From Epiperipatus broadwayi (Eukaryota > Onychophora > Udeonychophora > Euonychophora > Peripatidae), in NCBI GenBank assembly GCA_028023455.1, contig JAQFVV010012490.1, positions 2,236,001 through 2,300,000 of the forward strand: 64,000 nt of DNA. Direction: 5' to 3'. Below, piece by piece: positions 34,421-46,635 of the stretch (its first letter is position 1; every line of letters starts with the position of its first letter). The notes under the pieces are model-generated. The model did not search any database. It worked only from the letters and a program-made list of their open reading frames with translations, and had not been told where the DNA came from. The position numbers and the translations under genes were made by a program.

Positions 34421-35990
34421 AGGAAGGACTTTATTAATTATAAACTGTTCTTGGGCAAACTTAGCTTGGTCTGCTGACATTTCTACATAGGATCTTCAGG
34501 GAATAAAAATAAGTGACACCCTGTTTTTTTATTCAAAAACTATGAACAGGAAGGTCTGGATTGTTTAGGACCATATTTCACATCTTGTATAGGTTAGTCC
34601 TCCCCAAATTCTTGTCATTTGTTGGTTCGGTTGTCATGTTGCTTCTTCTGGATTGTGTTCTTCTAGTTTTTCTATACTGTAATTCTCTGTTTCATTCTCC
34701 ATAATATATTCTTCATTCTCATTACCTATTATGTTTGCCCAAGATTTCATGTTTAAAGAATTACATTTGTGATTATTTCTATTTAATTTGCTACACTTAG
34801 GGCAATTACCAGATTCACACTCTGCAGCAATGTGACCAACACTGTCACACTTAAATCATAGTGGTGGTCTTCCTCTAAGAAGTATTGAAATAGACATTTA
34901 ATCCTTTATTAGACAGTGGAAATAGTTTTTTTTTATATACTTTTTTTAAGTTTCAATTAGTATTCTCCACGAATTTGTTGGTATTTGATATTGGATACTG
35001 GGGGACATTTCTCTTTTGATCGATATTAATTCAGCAAAATTGTTTATTTGTAGTTTAAAAAATTATTTGTTGAAAGATGGTGGTGTGTGCAAAATTCTAC
35101 TTACAACTAAAGGGTTTAGTTCCATAGTGACGTAATAAATTTTAAGGGCTTGTGCCTCTTTTATTAATGTTTCGGCTTTTTCTTTTTGTTCTTTATTAAT
35201 ATTCTATTGAGATAAACCCCCTTGTGGGGAAAAACACTATGTTTTATTCCATTTATCATGCTATGCAGATTCAATAATTTTAAATATTCATCCAAATCAG
35301 TCTTATCTAATATGTGTGCATTGCTAATTTAGTTTATATGTATAATTAGATTGAATATTGATGTGCTAGGTGACATGCAGTTTTTAAAAAATTTTTGCCA
35401 ATAGTTATTTAATTTAATGAAAGACTTCACACTTTTTTGTATATTACTAATATCATTTACACTGGTAAACTCAGTTAGTTTTTTTGTTATTTTCTATTCA
35501 ATTTGAAGAATTTTCTTTAGATATTTTTTTCTATGGGATTTGATAGACTATTTTGATCTTCACTACATGGGCTATCTTGCTCATATTTATTTATATTATA
35601 GTCAGTTTTTCTTTTATTTTATTGGCCACCTCCCAATGTGAGTTTTTTTTCTTCTGACATTTGTAGTGTTGTAGCCCTTAATTTATTTTTGTCCTCAGAA
35701 TTATATGTTTTAGATTGTTTTCGAGGTAATTCTAAAGTTATATCATTTATTATGTCTAATTCTGAATTGCTCATTGATTTCTTAAATTTTTGTAAGTTTT
35801 TAAATTCTTTTTGATTATTTTCATCGAATTCAGAGCGCTGCTTGTTCGCCATTTTATCGCTAGAATTTTTATCACATTCATTCATTTCATATTCAAGCAT
35901 ATTATTAGACTTTTTACTTTTTTTCATACTTACTGATACCTCCCTTGGCAACTTTGCTTTTTTTGCAGTCAACATTTGGTTTTATTCGGC
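34421..35990 (-). mobile_element. LINE, family B: ORF1 with short 3' region
   Basis: Read leftwards: ORF1 from 35975 to a stop at 34634, then an ORF2-like start whose ATG overlaps that stop (ATGA at 34637-34634), then about 200 bp ending in an AATAAA signal (about 34438) and a T/A-rich tail. There is no room for RT or endonuclease, so this is an internally deleted or truncated element. It differs from family A in sequence and has two zinc knuckles. Confidence 0.7.
34634..35975 (-). pseudogene. LINE family B ORF1 (Gag-like, two zinc knuckles)
   Basis: The N-terminus (118 codons, 35975-35619) is Lys/Ser/Glu/Asn-rich and likely disordered. The middle part, in shifted frames, has EAQALKIYYVTMELNPL, an RRM-like strand. 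The end has KCDSVGHIAAECESGNCPKC, then a further H-x-C: a C-x4-H-x4-C knuckle and a second CPKC...HKC knuckle. The first Cys of knuckle 1 would lie two codons before KCD, and the codon there is TGA, so a Cys-to-stop change appears to have broken it. The tail is acidic (ENETEN, EKLEEHNPEE). Confidence 0.75.
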
Positions 35991-37675
35991 TAAATTGTAA
36001 TTTATTTTAGCCAGATCACAATTATTCTCTCTTTGTAATTTGGAGCATGCACCGTCTATCATAGTATGTGATACTTTGCGAAAGAATTATGAATAGGACT
36101 TGATCATATGAGTTGACAAAGAAAATGAAAGATTATTATTTATTAAATATATATTTTTATAATGGTAATTATAAAAATGTGTGCACATATATGAAAAAAA
36201 TTGCTTCTTATACAATCAAATGATCTGTAATTCTGACAAAAAAAAATATTAAGGGTTGGTCATTTGTTCATTTATATGACAATTGTTCATCTGTAAATAA
36301 AACTGTGTAATTGATAATTTAACTAAGGAAAAGCTGCCCCTTTTTCAGATTCATCTTAATAATGGAAAGGCATTAAAGTTCATCATTAAACAATTAAAGT
36401 GAAGATAATAATAAAAAAATTGTGTAAAAAGAAAAAACAGTAATAGCAAATTGCTGTAGATGATAGTAATATGTGAATAATTGGTTATATTACTGGATTG
36501 TCTAGATATCCATTCCAAATACTTGAAGAGAACATACATACATCTATTTATAAAATTTTCTAGTATTTATATTAATTACTGAAATGTATAATTTTTAACT
36601 TCAAATAAACTCAATTATTTTAAAATAAACCTCAATAGCACGAATTTGGGGGGGGGGGGGCTGGAACTAAAATAATGAATTTACAAAAGAACAACTTTTT
36701 CACGATTAAAAACTACTTAAAAACAAAAGATAAGACTATCAAAAAAAAGGACAGATAATATAATTAACATAAATTTATACATTCAAAATAATATAATATT
36801 AAAAAAAATAATAATAATGTCATGGTATTAAATCACATGATGCTAATTTTGCAGCCAATTGCTAAGTCCATACAAATGCATAACTTAAAGCAATAATTGC
36901 TTATAAAATTCATCTTATTACTTTTGAGCTGGTAAAATATCCATCAAGAATCAAATTCAAAAAACATCAGAAAGGCTTCCAATATTGATCATATTCAAGT
37001 TCACAATAATTAAAATATTAAAAGCAGTAAAAAATACACAAAAGAATACACATTTCAGCTTTCTTAATTACTGAGAAAATTAATAGGCTACATGTAGTTC
37101 CCATGTATATTGCTTATAGGTAATTATAATTTATTATTATAGAATATTAATACTATAAATAATGCCAATAATTTTTTTTATAAACAAATATTTATATGTT
37201 AAATGAACAATAATTTGATAATGAAACATTTATCAGTAATTCACAAAAAATGGTTTTTAAAGTTTAAAAACAAAAATGAGAATGAATTGTTGCAGCAATG
37301 GAAAAAAAAAGTTTATATATAAAAACAATTTAGACTCAAATAATTAAGTATCAAAATTATTGATAGAAATTTATAGAAAAAACATGCTTGAATGTTATAT
37401 AAATTGTACATTTCATAAAGGTCTCCTCTTACAAGTATTTAGCAGGCAAGTTTTTAATGATGAATATTATTTTTCTAAAGAAAAGTCAAATGTTTTAAAA
37501 ATAAAACATTAAAATTAAGACTATTATATATAGTGATAGTTTATAAATTTTTGTCACTTCTTTAACATTATTTTATTATATTTAAAGGTACAAAATGAAC
37601 TGTAATAATAACTTCTGACATTTGGATGTAAACTAATTTTAAAATTACTTGAAACAATAAAATAAAAGTAACTAA
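35991..37675. other. AT-rich DNA, nothing recognised
   Basis: There is a G13 run at 36648-36660 and poly-A patches, with no gene. Confidence 0.6.
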
Positions 37676-37679
37676 TGGA

Positions 37680-38035
37680 CTTAGCACTCACAATAGTATG
37701 ACATCTCCCTTGCCAAAAATATGATATCTCTTACACAAATAGTGAAGACAACATCATAATAGGATTGTATTTTTTTAGTTTTTCAGTCAATACAAAAACA
37801 TTTATCTCATCAGTCCTGATTAAATTGGGATCTACTCTCTAGCTAAAAATATCTAGAAAATCATTTTCAAATCATTATTAGATGGATTGCCTATATGCCA
37901 TCTACTTAGGGGAAAAAATCTAACTTGTTTGTGAATTGTAAAAAAAAAAAATTGAAGTTCATGCAACCCAGATTTTAATCTTAGGTTACAGACATATTAA
38001 GTAAATGCACTATCCACTTTGCCTCAATATCTTTA
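37680..38035 (-). repeat. tRNA-like SINE, family S2
   Basis: It shares its order of words with 39.70-40.05 kb: 'ctctagctaaaaata', 'atcattattagatgg', then at the head (reverse complement) 'gtggatagtgcatttac' (A box) and 'gattaaaatctgggttgca' (B box). About 350 bp. Confidence 0.7.
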
Positions 38036-38760
38036 CATTACTATATGTATTGTACACAATAGTCACAGATATATTCGCATATTTAAATAATAGTTATACA
38101 AATAACTTTTTGCTAAAAAATGATTTTCACTTATAAGTTGGATGTTTAGAATTATTCTCCAATCTCATTACAATATTTCTGAGACCTGTTTAGCATATAT
38201 CAAATGATAAAAGTTATCAATTTTTAAAATGCATTAGTTGGTTGTTGAAATATTCAAAGCAAATATTTATTAACAAAAGAAAAAAATTAAATAAACTTCC
38301 TCAAGCAATTAAACATATGGCTATTTCTCTAATAAAATCAAAACTTATACATATTGTCTTGGTATTAATTCTTTTAATGTTGAAAATTAAAAGTTGTAGA
38401 AGTCATCTCTTACATATGGTCATAAATGCTAACATATTTTTAACAATTATTTACAAACATATACAAATCTCAAATTTTATACAGATAATATAATTTCTAC
38501 ATGTTTTATTAAATTAAATGTTTTACAGAAATAAATATAATAAACCACTTTCATCAGTACCTTAAACAATACCAGCAGTAGTTAATAATGTTGTGGGTTC
38601 TGATATTTTTTACAAAACTTAATTACAATTCCTTCAAAAATAAACCTTTTTTTGATTATCAACCAAATTCTATCAATGTGAATTTTTCTAAAATGAAAAT
38701 AAAAGAAATAATGATAGCATCTTATTTTTTCATTAATTTTTAATATTATTAATTTAACTT
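38036..38760. other. AT-rich DNA, nothing recognised
   Basis: The 83-codon plus frame at 38242-38493 is Ile/Leu/Lys-rich without a motif. Confidence 0.55.
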
Positions 38761-39345
38761 AATTCTTAAATTTAATAACAGAGTTCGCATACTAAGCTTT
38801 ATGATCAAACATAAATGGAAAAATATAGGTGAGTTTGTCTGCAAGTTATGTAAGGAAAACATAGAATATATGAGGCATCTGTTATTTGAATGTAGATGCC
38901 TGCAAGCAGAAAGGTACAAATAATGAAGTTGTGGGAGAATAAATATAAGCAAAATGACTATACAGAATGTGAGTTCTTGGTTTTTATGTGAAAAAAACAT
39001 AGAAAATATGAGGCATCTGTTATTTGAATGTAGATGCCTGCAAGCAGAAAGGTACAAATAATGAAGTTGTGGGAGAATAAATATAAACAAAATGACTATA
39101 CAGAATGTGAGTTCTTGGTTTTTATGCTGGATTTGGAGAAGAATAAAGAGGATTTAGATATAAAGGCCATAGAATTGACAAAGGTTATATTGTCGAAATG
39201 AGATAGAGCAGGATAGTGAAGAATAAGGGGAAAACTTACTGTGGAGAAGGGAAGGGAAGGTGGCTATCAGGCTTCTCTGGGATTGTGGCTGAGAGATTCT
39301 GACTCCAATAAAGGAGAAGCCACAGTGCATCACATCAACTATAGC
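38761..39345 (+). pseudogene. LINE, family C: ORF2 C-terminus and 3' end
   Basis: The plus strand reads RVRILSFMIKHKWKNIGEF, then VCKLCKENIEYMRHLLFEC, a C-x2-C-x8-H-x4-C finger typical of LINE ORF2 C-termini, then ECEFLVFMLDLEKNKED and a stop after ILSK (about 39201). The 3' untranslated part ends 'gtgcatcacatca'. A 138-bp in-frame tandem duplication doubles the finger. The truncated tail of the same family is at 31.28 kb. The minus-strand frame here is a shadow. Confidence 0.8.
38852..39127. repeat. 138-bp tandem duplication of the LINE zinc finger
   Basis: 'atagaatatatgaggcatc' (38861) recurs as 'atagaaaatatgaggcatc' (38999), and about 130 bp repeat with few changes. 138 bp is 46 codons. 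Confidence 0.95.
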
Positions 39346-39694
39346 AAAGAAAAACTTCTTGATAATGCTGTATTTCGGCATGGTTTTGTAATCAATGCAT
39401 AATTTTAGATATTTCTTTCCGATATGTACTATTTATTAACTAAAATAAATTTAAATGCATACTATTTTTGATCATATATTTATTTATATACAAAAAAATG
39501 CTTCCTTTTTTCAACCAATCTGAGATAAAGAATTTATAACTGCATATTAGAGTGAATGCTTCAAAAAGTAAACTGCTTGTTTTTTTCAGGTATGATTATA
39601 ATCGTTTTTAAAATAAATTTAAATATATATATATATCATTTTCATTTTATTAATAAATGAAATTTGTTATTAATTTCTTTAATTAAAAAAGGAA
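39346..39694. other. AT-rich DNA, nothing recognised
   Basis: No feature is seen other than a short TA microsatellite near 39625. Confidence 0.6.
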
Positions 39695-40055
39695 TGTAAC
39701 ACATGACCTATAAGTAATGGATGGTTATAGCAACTACAGAATAACAACACCATCAGTGAAGAACACATCAAATTACAATCTTTTTTTTTTTTGCTTTTTA
39801 TTGTCAATGTATCTACATTTATCAGATAAGCAGATTAATTTTGAATATTTACACTCTAGCTAAAAATAGTTAGATATCCATTTACCAATCATTATTGGAT
39901 TGCTAGTTAGACAAGTTACTGGCTATCTATCTGAAAAATCCTAAATCTATTTGTGATCTAAAAAAGACATCAAAATATACAAGCCTGTATTTGAACTCTA
40001 GATCATGCATGTGGCAAGTGGATGCACTAACCACTATATTATGAGATCTTTCTTA
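39695..40055 (-). repeat. tRNA-like SINE, family S2
   Basis: Head in reverse complement: 'tatagtggttagtgcatcc' (A box) and 'tagagttcaaatac' (B box). The body is shared with 37.68-38.03 kb. No intact cloverleaf. Confidence 0.75.
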
Positions 40056-42239
40056 TAAAAAACCAATTTAATTAAATATTGACTGAAATTATGGCAGAAT
40101 ATTAAATTAGTCAAAAAAAAAGGTTTAATATTCTTGAGCATTTGTTGTTTTTTCATTTGAACAAATTTTAGTGCAATGTGAATTTGTTTCCATCAGTTTT
40201 CTATTATAACACAAATTTTACTCATAAGTCTATTATTATTATAAATTTAATAAACAATTAAAGATTGTTTGCATAGAGTCTTCATTTATAAGAATTAATT
40301 GATACAGTAGCACCTTAAAAATGCAATATTTATTTTTATATATTGACAAAACATATGAATATTATTATGTATGCTCTATACTATATATTTTCAACAGTTA
40401 TTTATATATATTTATTTAATGACAATTAAAGATATGAATCAAACAAGCACAAAAAGTCCAAGTTTTATGATAATAATAATGAAAAAAGTCACAAACTAAA
40501 AAATATATATTAAGTTTCAAACACTTTATTTAAATCTTAGTTTAAACTTATTATATTTTTTCAAATGTATAGATTATGAAAGAGTAGTATGAGGAATATA
40601 CATATGGCAAGTGACTGCATCACTGGGACTCTTCATATTGTCTTGAATCCATGTCAAATATTATACAAAAGAATTTATTTATATGCTTGCACTTCTTAAA
40701 AAAAACATATTTTTTTTTATCACTTAATTTTTTTGTTTGTCAGCTCACATTTGAATTAATCACTAAACTATTTCATAGGTTTGGTTTTTGATCAGGAGTG
40801 GCCATGTGGTCACATAAAGGTTTTCTCAGTCGATAATCTAATCTCTTGAGTCTCAATTGTTTCCAATCTGTTTATTACTATGTTTGAGTGATATCTGGAA
40901 TTGTGACTGCAGACATAAATGCATATTGTACATTAAAGAACATATAACATAGAAGAATGTTTTTTTGTGAGAAAAAATTCCTGTGAAGTTTGAGAGGGAC
41001 TTTGAATGGTGACATCTTGTCTATATGTTGTAAATTATCTTTGCCATATGCTTACAAAACAAAGCATTCATGGGAAAAATGAATTTGGGTTTCTTTTACC
41101 CTTGGCCAAAGTGGATATACTATTTGTAGTATTATAACCTCTTCATTTTTTTTTTTTAATGAGCTGTGGGTAAGTGTATCTACATTGATTTTGAACAAGA
41201 AATTAAAGAATTTTCAATCTAGTGAACAAAATTACAATATCTGAATCAGTTGATTAATATTTATTCCTAAATCTGGTAATAAATTCATGAAAGAGTTAAG
41301 ACTAAATTAACTTGAATGTCTCTCAATAGTTAAACTTGAATATGCCTTTTAGCACTTATAATAAGATAACCTGGAGTCCTTTTATCATAAATCTAATAAT
41401 TTAGATTATTTTTATATATGGTAGACAATATGGTAATATATTTTAGATTTTTTGTATTAGGAATATTTGTAATGAGAATAGCTCTATTCCATTTTGATTT
41501 CTCAGCAGTTGTGGTTGTTTTATTGAAATAGCTACTGTTCCTTGACCACACAAAATTTTTGCATAATGTTTAAATCTTTGAAATGAATAATTTTGTGAAT
41601 TTAATGAATTGTAGTGTCAATTTATATGATGATCAACTGGCTGAACAGAGATATCAATGTGTATGCTGTGTGTGTTTGTTTTTAGAGAAGAGATGAGATT
41701 TGCTTTTTTCTTAAACTTGTTTTTTCTCATTGCTAAGGTGATGAAATAGAATGAGAATTTGAGGAAATGTGGAGGGTTTAGCTTGGGAATATTTGAGTTT
41801 GATATTTTCAGGACATTACTGACAACATCATTTTTTTCAGTTGAATTCAATTGGAATTCAGATGTAGACTTCCAAAAAGTGTCTAATAAAAATGGAATTT
41901 GTTTTTTCAAAGTGAGGGATATTGTGATGCCATACCTATAGGTAATGTTGAATATTAATATTTATTGTCAGTATGAATAGTCTAAAGAACATTCAACAAA
42001 ATAAACAAGATGTATGTTTACTTTTCTCCTTTCTTTAGCAATTTATTTTTAAATTTAAAAGCAATCTAACAATTTGTTTAGCAAATGAAGAAAAAAATAT
42101 TACTAATTTCCAAATACAAACATAATCCAAATATAATCTCCTTGGCAATGCATAAACTTGTTAGCAAATTTAATTAAAACTGTCCAGTGTATTTGAGAGT
42201 AGTGTTAAAGTGTTTGAGTAATGTTAAATCATCAGACTC
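40056..42239. other. AT-rich DNA with a possible decayed element (41.1-41.95 kb)
   Basis: Mostly empty. A 97-codon minus frame at 41910-41617 and broken frames leftwards to 40.8 kb have a less biased amino-acid mix (STEKNDVVSNVLKIS, RKNKFKKKANLIS) and may be an old coding element, but I cannot name a family. Confidence 0.35.
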
Positions 42240-42335
42240 TTAACTAACTGTATTAGCTTCAGTTAAATTCCAATTCTTGCATTTCTGACACTGAAATTTC
42301 TTATGAACTCTCCAGAGTAATAAAGCCATTTTTTT
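42240..42335 (-). repeat. SINE-like repeat, family S3 (fragment)
   Basis: The reverse complement contains 'gagagttcataagaaattt', the S3 core word, followed by a diverged body. An (ATT)n microsatellite follows at 42336-42353. Confidence 0.45.
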
Positions 42336-42339
42336 ATTA

Positions 42340-43028
42340 TTATTATTATTATTGTCATTAAAAATGAAGTATTTATCAAGTTCTGCTTCTATCTCACGTC
42401 TGCAGAATAATAATATTCTATAAATAAAAGTAGTTTCATTTTTACATTTCAACAGTAAATGACTATCCTTTCTTTGATAATAATCTAATCAATTATGCTT
42501 GTTTTAATTATCTTAATTATGATAATTAATTAATTGCTATGCACAAACATGACATTTCAGTGCTAGATAAACTCTAACTAGATTAAAAACAACTGTTATT
42601 TTTTCTTTTCAAAAAGGCAATTAATTAATGAATGCAATTAGTTTTATACTCGTAATTTTTTCAGTTCAAAGTTGCTTTGAATAAATTATAATTTTACAAC
42701 ATTATGTACTAAAGTGCATTTTGAAAAATAACATTTAAAAAAAGTACCTAAAATAAAGATTAATATGAAACTTTGAAAATAGTAGGATAAATCCCAAAAA
42801 TCATTATTCTTGACTCAACACTATTTTGGGAGAAATGACAAATTTCATTACTTGTTCGTTTCTGCATTTGCAAAATGTTGATCCAGATAGTCTTTTATTA
42901 TTGGTCAATAAATTAGTTACTTTTGTCTAATAGAATAAAATTTAAAAAAAAAAAACAGTTAAAAGTTAAACTAATTGACTATTAATTAGCATTAATTTGG
43001 AGAAATTTTGAAGAGGCCTTTACCCTAC
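42340..43028. other. AT-rich DNA, nothing recognised
   Basis: No gene or paired repeat is seen. Confidence 0.6.
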
Positions 43029-43204
43029 TGAAACGGTCAGTTTCATCCATCTGCCCATTTCACTTATTTTACCCTCACCTCTATCTATATGCCAGGTTTA
43101 AACCCTCCCAGAGTACCCATCTGAATAACATTAAATTATTATATATGCAGAATCATATATATATATGCGAGCAGTATGTCTGTAATTTAATTGAATATGT
43201 ATAG

Positions 43205-43372
43205 ATTACAGATATGTATCAATTTTATAAATATTTCTAATTTAGGAAATATTTTAGTCTAAATTATTTATGTTAATGGTATATATTTTACAGATAGGTA
43301 AATTCATTTTATAGACATTTCTATTTTAGGAAATGTTTTAGTTAAATTATTTAGCAACTTTATTATTGTATT
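43205..43372. repeat. 84-bp tandem duplication in arm A
   Basis: 'atttctaatttaggaaatat' near 43233 recurs as 'atttctattttaggaaatg' near 43317, with 'acagata-gta' and 'aaattattta' on either side. The copies are somewhat diverged. Confidence 0.75.
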
Positions 43373-43807
43373 AGTGAAATCGCATATACATATCTCCTGT
43401 TATTCTGCATTTATTCTACCGCCTCTGGTTATAAAGTGTTTTCTGCTAATTACAGGGTAATTTTGTCAAGATAACGTTCGATTTTGGAAACAGATTTGAT
43501 GTAGGTCACGCATTTAATCCTAAAATAGTCCTAAAATAGCGTGGATATTGTTTGAAATATATAATGTTAACAAGATAAGCAGGGAAAACAGAATCTAAAA
43601 ATTACTTTGTTATCACTAAAATTGTTTGTCTAAATAAAGAAATGAGTTTTTCTGCCAGTGGGAATAATTAAATGTTTGGCTAAAATAAAATGGATTGTTC
43701 AGCTACGCAAAAAAATAACAGGTGTGCAGATTTCAAAAGGTATAAATACTTGAAGTTTTATTAACATAGATCAATCACATATATATTAAGTGAATTGTAG
43801 GCCAAAT

Positions 43808-44104
43808 CTACGCCAGTTTCACATTAAAATGGTCGAGTAGAGGCCGTAATTCACCGCCTTTCCTCGTGAAGAATGGAGTCCAATGATACCTAATGCCATC
43901 ACCAGCCAAAAGTAGCCCATGGAAAATCTCTGTTAACTGTGCATCATCATCAAGTGTCAACTTATTAATTATCGTCCCAAGTGCTTCACAACCAGCTGCA
44001 ATGGCAACAACTGAACGGTAAATTTTCTCAGAGCTCTTGTCTATAAACTGTGACTTTCGTTTCTCTATTTTTTAAAAGCTACTATCCACTAAATCTGCTT
44101 TCAT
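43808..44104 (-). CDS. Unrecognised open frame in arm A (98 codons with one internal stop)
   Basis: From an ATG at 44104 the frame reads MKADLVDSSF, a TAA at 44074-44072, then 87 uninterrupted codons to TAG at 43810. The protein includes SEKIYRSVVAIAAGCEALG, TLDDDAQLTEIFHGLLLAGD and GIRYHWTPFFTRKGGELRP, ending DHFNVKLA. Its amino-acid mix (Gly, Ala, Asp, Trp, Arg) and base composition differ from the surrounding AT noise, which argues that it is or recently was coding. A good splice acceptor (tcttctttgtag) lies just upstream at about 44120, so it might be a terminal exon. The matching stretch of arm C (53.83-54.1 kb) aligns but is broken. I do not recognise the family; a transposon protein or a host gene 3' exon are both possible. 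Confidence 0.45.
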
Positions 44105-44599
44105 CAAACACCTTTACTAAAATCTACAAAGAAGATTGTTAAATGCTAAGTCATGCCTGATTATAAAATTTAAATTCTCTTTTATAATGTAAAACTCGAA
44201 TTCTCTTTTAAATTGTAAAACTCCTAATAATCTATTTTAAATGTACAATTTTCTGCGGTCTTTTTATGCCTATTTCTAAATCTATTCAATTTTATTTTAT
44301 GATTTTATCATTTTAATATAATATGTGTATTTAATATGCCAAATGACTCGAAACCGCAAGTTTATAAATATCATTTTAGCGTATCGATTTACGAAGATAA
44401 TTTCAAATCTTCATTATAATTTAATATTAAATAATTGAATTATTATTCTTCATTCTCACTCGCTGTTTCGAGATCATATTATGTTACTGATTAAGTTTTG
44501 GGTATCAATATTACAATAATCAGTTATCTAGCTATTTTATGCAGTTTGCTTAATTTTAGTTATGAATTATAACTATTTATATATATAACTCGTATATCA

Positions 44600-45560
44600 T
44601 CGGAACTAGCCACAGAAATATTTTCAAAGCATATTTTAATATTTTATTCGTAATTACCCTGCAAATATGCTTTATCCTCCTTAGATTTATTTATGTTGAG
44701 ACGCAGGGGATAATATTAAACTAGGCTACTAATTAATTTAGTCCCTTAATAGTATATTTAAAATACTAAATTTGAGAACTGGATTATATAGATATGCAAA
44801 TATACGCTATGTATTATTAAGGCACGATAATGTAATGTTACGCGATTGCGTCATATATATGTATGAGTTGCGGATGTGTCTTTACAAAGTATGCAATGTA
44901 CACTTATCAGCTTGCTGCATGATTTTCGATGACGTGCTGGCAGAGGTCACTCTCATCCACTTTAGTTCGGGTTCAAGCACGCTTTTAGAACTAGGGCACA
45001 AGGACCTAGATGATTCATAACGCTTATCCGACTACCTGAACTACTAATGTTCTTATTCGTGGCAGGTTGAGCGGTCTTAGGGCAAACCGAGTCTTTGGAG
45101 ACTGAAGCCCATGAATAATGACTCATTCGCACCTTTTTGCTTAATTAATATTTTAATATGTGCCATAGAGGATATGGGTAAACCTATCATAAATCAGTTT
45201 TCTCTCCCTTTGATATTAAACGCTTATCTAGCATTAGTATACGTCCTAATCTATGTTAACATGCTAACCTGCGTATCTCTGAGCCTAATTACATGCTCAA
45301 ATTAACTTTGTATTAAATAGATGCTATAGGAGCGTTATGATAGTTAGCTATATAGCTTTGGCTATAAAGTTCCGCATGATATAGCAGACTACAAGAGAGC
45401 TAGAAATTTGGCATATTAATTAATATAGGCATGAAATTCCAATACCGCACTACGCATTGTTAAATGCTTATAATGAAATATATAACATGAATCTCAGCAG
45501 TTATTTAACGCCTGCGAGCGTTATACTTCATGTTCCCACCATATAATTTGGTATGTTTTA
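44600..45560. other. CpG-retaining part of arm A
   Basis: This stretch is G+C-richer than the flanks and has many CpGs (for example in 'gttacgcgattgcgtcat', 'aacgcttatccgac'). Plus frames of 82 and 64 codons occur (44772-45020, 45111-45305) but are not conserved as frames in arm C, so I do not call them genes. Confidence 0.5.
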
Positions 45561-46080
45561 ACTTATTGTTTGCTATTGTTTTATTAAAATAATAATATTT
45601 GAAATTATAACTCGTTTGCATATTTTATTGTCCGTAAATCCATTTTATCCAACTCTATATTTAATTGCACATACACTATTTCATATATATGTAGATCAGC
45701 CTGTTAAGTTCTATAATTAATTACTTAGCCATATGTGTATATATCTTATCAAATCAGTGATAAATTAATTAAATTATGAGTCTTTTGTTCTACCGGGAGT
45801 GACTGCTGGACTGAGAGTGAATTGATTGTCTGTGTACGCTAAGGAATGTCATCCATAGGGTAGTAAATCATTGAGCAGAGGTGAAAGGGTTGAATGTTGG
45901 TCGGATTCTGGATCAGAGCATCTGGATTCGATCAGCTTTAGTGTATTTTGCCTATGTTCTAGGTTTTGTTACGTGGAGGGACAATTCTTACCGTTACACT
46001 ACAAAGGAGCTTAATGTTTTTATACTAATTTTAAAAAGCAGTATGAAGGTAGAAACTATATATATATGTCATCTTAGGGA

Positions 46081-46265
46081 CAATTTTTATTATGTGCCAT
46101 CAAATTAATGATGACTCATGGTGATCACAGAAATCGCATTTCTACAGAAAAATGTATCATGTTTTTCAGGACCTTCAATAGCATATTAATTATTATGATG
46201 ATTGAGTCCATCCATCTCACGGCTATTCATTTACCTTTTCTTTTACCATCAACTTTTTGAACATC
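46081..46265 (-). pseudogene. RTE-clade LINE 3' end (fragment 1)
   Basis: The minus strand reads GKRKGKWIAVRWMDS near 46250-46200, a degraded form of the GKRxRGRxxxRWxDxI stretch close to the C-terminus of RTE/BovB-type reverse transcriptases. It is followed downstream by 'gatcaccatgagtcat' and 'ttgatggcacataataa', the usual RTE 3' tail words. Only the last ~180 bp are present. It lies between the two arms of the large inverted repeat. Confidence 0.7.
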
Positions 46266-46635
46266 ATACAATTTTCTATTGAGTTTAAGGCAATTATGAT
46301 GAAATTCAATTATGACATAAATGTTATATCAAATCAAAATACAATCATCATCACTAATAGCATTTGTGATAATTTTAAATTTTGCAATATCTATATAAAC
46401 CAATCCATAAAACATAAATATGTTAACATACACCATTGCTACTTTCAAGTCTGTTTACTATCTTTTAATTTCTTTGACAGTTAATTTTTTTTCGGAAAAA
46501 TTTTAACACCATTGTTTTCCATTATACTTTATTATCAGCTATGTCCTTCCAGTATAAGCAATCAATATCACATCATTTTAGAGTGTTTGAAATAAAGAGT
46601 GTTCAAAACCTAGAAAAAAAAAAAATTATATATCT
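46266..46635. other. AT-rich DNA, nothing recognised
   Basis: The 75-codon plus frame at 46257-46484 is Ile/Asn-rich with no motif. Confidence 0.55.

Larger units (their letters stand above)
43029..46005 (-). repeat. Large inverted repeat, arm A (best preserved)
   Basis: The reverse complement of this arm aligns by eye with 51.96-54.83 kb over nearly its whole length and, at its inner end, with 46.925-47.28 kb. Anchors: 'tttgagaactgg' (44773) against 'ccagttctcaaatttag' (53150); the 'cctgcgagcgttat' area (45512) against 'actcgcaggggtta' (52417); 'accctcacctctat' (43073) against 'atagatgtgagggt' (54775). The outer ends carry 'tgaaac-5nt-gtttca' hairpins. It is a ~3 kb repeat unit, either an unclassified element or an inverted segmental duplication. 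Confidence 0.85.

Noticed and set aside
41617-41941. Protein-coding gene in the 41.6-41.9 kb overlapping frames
   Set aside because: The two strands' frames overlap, have no motif, and the continuing frames leftwards are full of stops; at most an old element.
44772-45305. Two plus-strand frames (82 and 64 codons) in arm A as genes
   Set aside because: The aligned arm C does not keep these frames, and neither has a motif; they lie in repeat DNA.
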